From Cephalothrix spiralis (taxonomy: Eukaryota > Nemertea > Palaeonemertea > Archinemertea > Cephalotrichidae), in the NCBI GenBank assembly GCA_032353305.1, contig JAUCNG010375706.1, positions 1-11,350 of the forward strand: 11,350 nucleotides of DNA, written 5' to 3'. Of the stretch, positions 9,501 through 11,350 are shown in pieces; within the stretch, counting starts at the first letter, position 1; each line of letters begins with the position of its first letter. The notes below the pieces were generated by a model. The model saw only the letters and a list, made by a program, of their open reading frames with translations. It searched no databases and was not told where the DNA came from. Made by a program: the position numbers and the translations under genes.

Positions 9501-9704
9501 CAGCTTGTTAATGACTTCATCGAAACTGACATCACTACAGATGCTGTACCATGCCTCGTCCGGAATCTGTAATCGCTGCCGCAATTGCTGCTCTTTACTT
9601 TTCACTACTTCTTCACTTCTTTTCTTACCATTGTCTCTCAATTGTTTAAGCTCATTAAGCAAACTAATTAAGACCTCCTTATCATTCTTATGCCTCTCCT
9701 CCAT
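3531..9704 (-). CDS. Interferon-induced very large GTPase-like protein (VLIG/GVIN family), single giant exon
   Basis: A large GTPase of 2057 residues, probably cytosolic or nuclear as no signal peptide or membrane segment is evident. Numbering is from the ATG at 9704, which has A at -3 and G at +4; the frame opens upstream to 9776 without an ATG. Order: charged helical N-terminus (1-80); MACPF-like region (about 150-395); duplicated acidic motif (490-525); URGCP/GVIN blocks, LEQLKLINYYPSKISLRDVM (426-445) and LPWRIMQKLIMLDY (458-471); degenerate P-loop GKPSCSKS (616-623). The VLIG G domain has GVQSSGKST (1066-1074), GRCTRGAF (switch-like), DTEGLRAPELG (1116-1126), IHQN (1191-1194) and PPMAPINPGYS. 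A long Lys/Glu-rich, probably helical stalk follows, then a Cys/His module (1897-1977) with CPFC and HRCIQHRPKG, and the family's ending WDIEPS...YWMWFIAKY. Vertebrate VLIG-1 is longer, about 2400 residues, and also has one coding exon. GTP binding is well supported; an immune role is inferred. Confidence 0.95.
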   Translation of the reverse strand: MEERHKNDKEVLISLLNELKQLRDNGKKRSEEVVKSKEQQLRQRLQIPDEAWYSICSDVSFDEVINKLEKRLGEIFEMNIQRRKLSPSELIGSASGGLALRGILLTNNIESSTDIRKTVVDAPADIKLLAPIRAEREETVEFTSQQQSSDFNRSLDVLGYDTAFSGQACINKHHEKETISEEKTNKSELFYSREIIACVSTAICELNKNNLKLAESATKDLREIDTLIDTTNDTDLIRKKCDAFFESYGSHVNTGIIEFGGMFRWRATYIKEYTSKKRSDTNIVRDILDLFISMSYSGLGISTNGSASGRQINANSGTTLDYDETELSKLNLGIKKNGGPQEITSLPIWKIGLINDNETWAILRRGSNLDRDFVGIWKLIQYNSDSFKNSKKLSDTLQHIWHATYKIQPMPIPMDLNQNKKSRIILEQLKLINYYPSKISLRDVMAISDLPEKSIAALPWRIMQKLIMLDYIGRDNEIKKYAQLCTKTVDDDFSLESIFSDEECPTLTTSAVEDEYSFNSIFRDETSDISIYHPQDVFLAIISCCDLTLKQTITSKMFLCRLSVPFLSPPLTGDSLQLSLWALRSIIIEWKVNDAEYKDSSVIKEPIKTVSFIRLGKPSCSKSILLNHVMTDQTHPSFWNRECPFSQIERQLADGLVECQWFIPSCKRDDAFKDVTMFMNLRGDACKFKKQFNVMKYFANIIVCMVEIYDIGVPDILDFMKDLHASPVKIVLVLTSKEPESMTTDLLKRQLEPYTKIFGKNDSVILGFEIESKRPKLIVDIKHDVRKVLNKILRNETGKVIEDICYQKKMNGIVIDEDDELCKSAKKLAKEVIGCMKSYLPHEYKNNILQQEIMQELSKLQKEKERSGGNSEECNCINERACTEEKILVMRKKQLGHSLPSKLMQTFITNLTKTVDTPTVVLFVQWLKLYLDEQSRKTLPGLRSEYQAKWAKLNDAKVEGQSEIPKHKVELQKAEKKLADGSFGLEHLLRQMSQIYEAVVASNKLKKYSFIAQLPIVAAKLLINGQPIEIMDGDTASVPITWIKDLFNSLEKLIGDKRLYVISVLGVQSSGKSTLLNTIFGLQFASSAGRCTRGAFMQLIDVTDDTMNYDYVLVVDTEGLRAPELGHSKLSHDNELATFVVGLGDVTIINIKGESMEDISDVLQITVHAFVRMRLVNRNKNFQLKRSCVFIHQNVSAVDAKDKMQQGCQKVQEKLDQLTEAVCNIENINTCNINSFNNVISFDRKKHIWYFSDLWHGEPPMAPINPGYSAKAQDVKHCLLNDIPNNLSVLRLTDLVQRIEDIWRGVLSDDFVFSFRNSLAASAYHILGGKYNELKWNTEFAITEWLQTNAVTQLQGCILCDSLKELSLELKKELEKLVGDLKKTAMEKLKRFFDTHSLSDFLIEWKSQTLVRLARDTEEYRLRAEKEIHQTVDVLTNDKMTKKTQKAEIFQKAKTLAESKKGTKVDSKQLIDMFDSAWPKWMDELTINKNDEPDIEAMVEKMLIKNIIQKDLPALRKEIKEYPLTQPFESEELAGSIPSSAIELEHHLSVSESFTFYVKAVKKRPKTMHEINKIVRTAAVNTIDEIFRSVEVHLDDLSKVRSRFQESYALHVLKIVIEGHNSVKEESFTLLPALKVKLAVHASRFGIAVFKKMQADYDEKRNNELDKYKKNIFNFFKNVVKQTTNELDAADLVYNYLVEAINKVLYTTISLEIVKEITKHFGFTKYNLIVEILDDLAVNDNFFNFNRYIKNAKDFSLQWLTNFINNRFFVTLCTNGKSQFITILEGLADGIILDLKQSIKSASEKEKSKDKKYQSINTWCNNFQSFVTKIKIPDINTIVMEQDVKHFRSLERFLIKKLDAECMKEDVMNTFRNMSPEKMKWLDNTPYSLSIEKLWGCNTQCPFCNEPCVAEHTAATMQHRCIQHRPKGIRGIKWKGKGNDPNDRKLRVESCNFSVQCKDVMFNCEASRFQCRDSGKCNTTGTSVIFHKYSEYKTYLPSWDIEPSINMDSSKYWMWFIAKYKQQLSEHHNAKLPDIPNAWNNITTQQAKDSLRIYLTN

Positions 9705-9785
9705 CTTCTGCTTTGGCTTCTTTAAGAAACTGCTTTCATGTATTACCAGTTGAATGTACTTAGCACATTTGAGCAATTTTTCAAG

Positions 9786-9830
9786 TTATTGAAATAAGTT
9801 CAATTGATTATCTGTACCAACTTCAACCAT
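9786..9830 (-). CDS. Short upstream ORF, in frame with the GTPase
   Basis: A 14-codon frame, MVEVGTDNQLNLFQ then TAA, begins at an ATG with A at -3 and G at +4. It ends 81 bases before the GTPase start and lies in the same frame. If the acceptor at 9844 is used, the uORF would sit in the 5' leader of the giant exon, where it could dampen translation until reinitiation. Alternatively it is the remnant of a longer N-terminus cut by the TAA, since the codons after the stop (LEKLLKCAKYIQLVI) read like protein. Confidence 0.3.
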   Translation of the reverse strand: MVEVGTDNQLNLFQ

Positions 9831-9843
9831 GTTACATCAGTAC

Positions 9844-9862
9844 CTAAAATTATGAAAGAAGG
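9844..9862 (-). promoter_or_regulatory. Candidate splice acceptor before the giant exon
   Basis: On the minus strand a pyrimidine-rich stretch, CCTTCTTTCATAATTTTAG, ends in AG at 9844, so an exon would start at 9843. It is the best acceptor I see upstream of the GTPase ATG and would leave a leader of about 139 bases in the coding exon. Vertebrate VLIG genes have noncoding 5' exons before a single coding exon, which this fits. The matching donor is not identified: GTGATG near 9935, in the GC-richer stretch just upstream, is only one weak option. Confidence 0.4.
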
Positions 9863-10151
9863 TTTTGGGCATACATATTTTTGCATAAACAGGTACACAA
9901 AAACACTACTGACACAGGTTACAATATAAAGCACATCACCAGCTTTCGCTGTACTCGATCTTCGTCCGTTTAACTCTGGTCTCTGAACAATCGGGCCGCC
10001 GGGTTTTTGAATGAGGATCAATGACATATGACCACTTGGTGCTAAATTTACATCTGTACATCGTAGATAAAAATGTGCCTTTATTAACAGTTGTAACCTT
10101 GTGATTTATGTTATTGTCTGATCAGACTGACGAAGTGACATTGAATAATCG
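9863..10151 (-). other. Presumed 5' leader or first intron of the GTPase gene
   Basis: This interval lies between the candidate acceptor and the candidate TATA box. A 75-codon open frame crosses it (ATG at 10027), but the start has a poor context, the composition is unremarkable and no family is recognised, so I do not call it a gene. A locally GC-richer patch at about 9945-10010 may be part of a noncoding first exon. Confidence 0.3.
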
Positions 10152-10160
10152 TTTTTTATA
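10152..10160 (-). promoter_or_regulatory. Candidate TATA box of the GTPase gene
   Basis: The minus strand reads TATAAAAAA here, about 450 bases upstream of the GTPase ATG. It would place a start near 10125. An IRF-like site lies about 55 bases further upstream, the spacing of many compact inducible promoters. It is a motif match only. Confidence 0.25.
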
Positions 10161-10213
10161 CATACCAGTTGAGAAACTTGTGATCGAGCGAGGCGTAGCG
10201 AAATATATAAAGT

Positions 10214-10223
10214 TTTCAATTTC
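10214..10223 (-). promoter_or_regulatory. IRF/ISRE-like site, proximal
   Basis: On the gene's strand the sequence is GAAATTGAAA inside GGAAATTGAAAACT, which fits the GAAA-NN-GAAA core bound by interferon regulatory factors. It lies just upstream of the candidate TATA box. IRF-type factors occur in many invertebrates, so the site is plausible biologically. A plus-strand TATATAAAG directly beside it (10203-10211) is an alternative reading. Confidence 0.3.
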
Positions 10224-10756
10224 CTATTTTGTTGAATACTGTTTGTCCATGGACTATATCCTGACAACGGACGTGGGTAGCGACATAACTGTACCTTCTT
10301 AAATACCTATAAAATAATAATAATAAAGAATGAGGTTATCAATACATCTAAACTTCCATGAACATAGTCACCGGTTGATGTAAGCTCATCTGTTGTGAGC
10401 TTCAAACTAACAAAAACATTTCGATTCACCAAGTTAAATCATGGAACTTTTTAAAGCCAAATTTTTTATATCAGATGCCACCTAAGTATCATGTATAGTG
10501 ATCGGGTCGCATATGTTACCAATAATGAGGTTTCTCTTTCAAAAGTGATAAATTAAAATAATTGTTACATTTTGAGGCCCTCAGCTTTTACCCGAACAAT
10601 TAATTTTATTATAAAGCTGTTCTATATCGAGCCGAGGCAATTTTTGACATTTAAGGTTTTGAATGCGATTTTCAGGCACTGTACTTCTCTCTCAATGGCA
10701 CAGCCAAAGTTAGCTGGTTAGATGATCTTAGATTATATAGGATTGGGTGTAGGTCT
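10224..10756. other. AT-rich upstream flank, no gene
   Basis: No convincing coding frame is seen. The stretch contains a short AAT triplet run (about 10312-10326) and the distal IRF-like site. An open frame of 64 codons on the plus strand (10108-10302) crosses the left part but resembles nothing known. Confidence 0.45.
10531..10540 (-). promoter_or_regulatory. IRF/ISRE-like site, distal
   Basis: The minus strand reads GAAAGAGAAA followed by CC, a perfect GAAA-NN-GAAA core in the same orientation as the proximal site and about 315 bases further from the gene. Core matches like this also occur inside the lysine-rich coding exon (near 4290 and 5425), so presence alone is weak evidence. Confidence 0.28.
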
Positions 10757-10841
10757 TTTCGGCCCCACCACTTTTGGCCCCACCACTTTCGGCCCAACCA
10801 CTTTCGGCCCCAACATTTTCGGCCCAGTACATTTTCGGCCC
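10757..10841. repeat. 15-bp minisatellite, five copies plus a partial
   Basis: Units begin at 10757, 10772, 10787, 10802, 10817 (16 bases) and 10833 (partial). The consensus is TTTCGGCCCCACCAC on the plus strand. Variation rises to the right: the fourth and fifth units end in AACAT and AGTACAT. Because the unit is 15 bases it keeps frame: the plus strand reads FGPTT repeats within a 49-codon frame (10722-10871), and the minus strand reads WWGRK-like repeats within a 60-codon frame. I treat both as by-products of the repeat rather than genes. Confidence 0.85.
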
Positions 10842-10890
10842 TTATATCAGTCAATGAAATGCACCGGGTGAGGGGCCGTGAAATGTGAAA

Positions 10891-10954
10891 ATAGCGCTTG
10901 GATCGCCTAGGGCGGCGCTAGGCATCGCAGGCAGGACATTTTTTCAAGCGCTAT
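10891..10954. repeat. Nested inverted repeat (GCGCT-rich hairpin)
   Basis: A perfect 9-base outer pair, ATAGCGCTT (10891-10899) and AAGCGCTAT (10946-10954), encloses a perfect 6-base inner pair, GCCTAG (10905-10910) and CTAGGC (10918-10923), around the loop GGCGGCG. The block is much more GC-rich than its surroundings. It may be part of a miniature transposon or a structured noncoding RNA; neither can be shown here. Confidence 0.6.
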
Positions 10955-10985
10955 CAGTCGCTATGGATCGCCCATAGGGGCGGCG
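10894..10985 (+). repeat. Two imperfect direct-repeat units sharing CGCT-TGGATCGCC-TAGG-GCGGCG
   Basis: The sequence CGCTTGGATCGCCTAGGGCGGCG (about 10895-10917) recurs in slightly longer form at about 10959-10984 (CGCTATGGATCGCCCATAGG then GGCGGCG). The second copy has its own inverted repeat, CTATGG (10961-10966) with CCATAG (10972-10977). The units are about 64 bases apart. Each keeps self-complementarity although the bases differ. Confidence 0.5.
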
Positions 10986-11091
10986 AATTTTAGATTATTA
11001 CAGAAAATGGAACAAATGAGCAAAACAGAGAAAATCTTTGAGAAAGAATAACTTTCAGCTTAATTTTGCTTTATATCGAATAAAAATTGCG

Positions 11092-11125
11092 CTTTAGCAC
11101 CCCACCCGGGGACTTAGCGCTAAAG
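11092..11125. repeat. Short inverted repeat, CTTTAGC / GCTAAAG
   Basis: A perfect 7-base pair at 11092-11098 and 11119-11125 flanks a centre containing CCCCACCCGGGG. It carries the GCGCT/AGCGC words also found in the hairpin 150 bases to the left, so the two may belong to the same repeat element. Confidence 0.4.
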
Positions 11126-11180
11126 GAAGTAGTTATAGTCTGCTTCTTTGGGAAGATGAGCAAGAGGAGAAGAGGAGAAA

Positions 11181-11195
11181 TGACGTCACTTCCGG
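11181..11195 (+). promoter_or_regulatory. Abutting CRE and ETS consensus sites
   Basis: TGACGTCA (11181-11188), the full palindromic CREB/ATF site, overlaps by one base ACTTCCGG (11188-11195), a consensus ETS-family site on the reverse strand (CCGGAAGT). Such pairs are typical of constitutive core promoters in animals. No coding start is visible within the remaining 155 bases, so a served gene would lie beyond the right edge or be noncoding. Confidence 0.4.
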
Positions 11196-11252
11196 TTTAT
11201 ATTTAAAAGTTATCCGTTATATTTAATATGTAAAGGTGAACGATGATATTTA

Positions 11253-11265
11253 TGACCTTTGACCT
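11253..11265 (-). promoter_or_regulatory. Perfect DR1 nuclear-receptor element
   Basis: The minus strand reads AGGTCA A AGGTCA, two ideal half-sites spaced by one base, the consensus for HNF4 and RXR heterodimers. It lies 58 bases from the CRE-ETS pair. A looser, opposite AAGGTGAAC at 11233-11241 and flanking ATGTAA/TTACAT words make an imperfect palindrome around it. Confidence 0.4.
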
Positions 11266-11350
11266 TACATGCTTACGCCTAGGGCCTCAATTTAAGGCAT
11301 TTTAGAGCACTTATAATAAGTATAGGGTGTATGGTATCTATAGAAGCGTA

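Noticed and set aside
3832-9753. Several plus-strand open frames of 60-145 codons lying opposite the GTPase
   Set aside because: They are antisense shadows of a strongly supported coding exon; none resembles a known protein or has independent support.
3531-9776. Extending the GTPase start upstream to 9776
   Set aside because: The codon at 9776 is TTG, not ATG, and an animal gene is unlikely to start there. The first ATG in frame, at 9704, has a good context.
9800-10027. A 75-codon minus-strand frame just upstream of the GTPase
   Set aside because: Its ATG is in a poor context, it ends in a different frame from the GTPase and overlaps the uORF and acceptor candidates; no recognisable motif.
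10108-10302. A 64-codon plus-strand frame upstream of the GTPase
   Set aside because: No motif or family resemblance, and it overlaps the candidate promoter of the opposite-strand gene.
1-11350. CRISPR arrays, tRNA or rRNA genes
   Set aside because: No regularly spaced direct repeats of CRISPR type, and no tRNA T-arm or rRNA core sequences were seen on either strand.

Overview
The window looks like nuclear DNA of an animal, most likely an aquatic invertebrate. It is AT-rich, has no bacterial gene packing, and carries a decayed LINE (non-LTR) retrotransposon of a kind common in marine metazoans. Its one clear gene is a giant GTPase of the interferon-induced very large GTPase family (VLIG/GVIN, related to URGCP), which is known only from eukaryotes. 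The exact phylum cannot be read from the sequence.

Layout. Positions 1-1500 (minus strand) hold a dead, 5'-truncated LINE that runs off the left edge. It keeps the linker between endonuclease and reverse transcriptase and part of the RT, but is broken by frameshifts, stops and deletions, one of which removes the catalytic FADD-type box. Positions 1500-3530 are noncoding. They contain a short RT-like relic near 2010-2158, an isolated TATA-like sequence near 2688, and a possible poly(A) signal for the GTPase gene at 3145-3150.

Positions 3531-9704 (minus strand) are one uninterrupted reading frame of 2057 codons from a well-placed ATG. The order along the protein is: charged N-terminus; a region resembling a MACPF/perforin core; an acidic segment with a duplicated 13-residue motif; an URGCP/GVIN-like region with a degenerate P-loop; the VLIG-type GTPase domain with intact GxxxxGKS and DTEG motifs; a long, probably helical stalk; and a Cys/His-rich, probably zinc-binding C-terminal module. 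The frame is undamaged, so the gene is probably functional. Vertebrate relatives are interferon-induced immune GTPases; the same role here is inference.

Upstream of the gene (9705-10750) are a short in-frame upstream ORF, a good splice-acceptor candidate, a minus-strand TATA candidate and two GAAA-NN-GAAA (IRF/ISRE-type) sites, which together suggest an inducible immune promoter. The right end (10750-11350) holds a 15-bp minisatellite, a GC-rich block of inverted and direct repeats, and two strong consensus regulatory motifs: an abutting CRE-ETS pair and a perfect nuclear-receptor DR1. These may belong to a promoter just beyond the window or to a repeat element.
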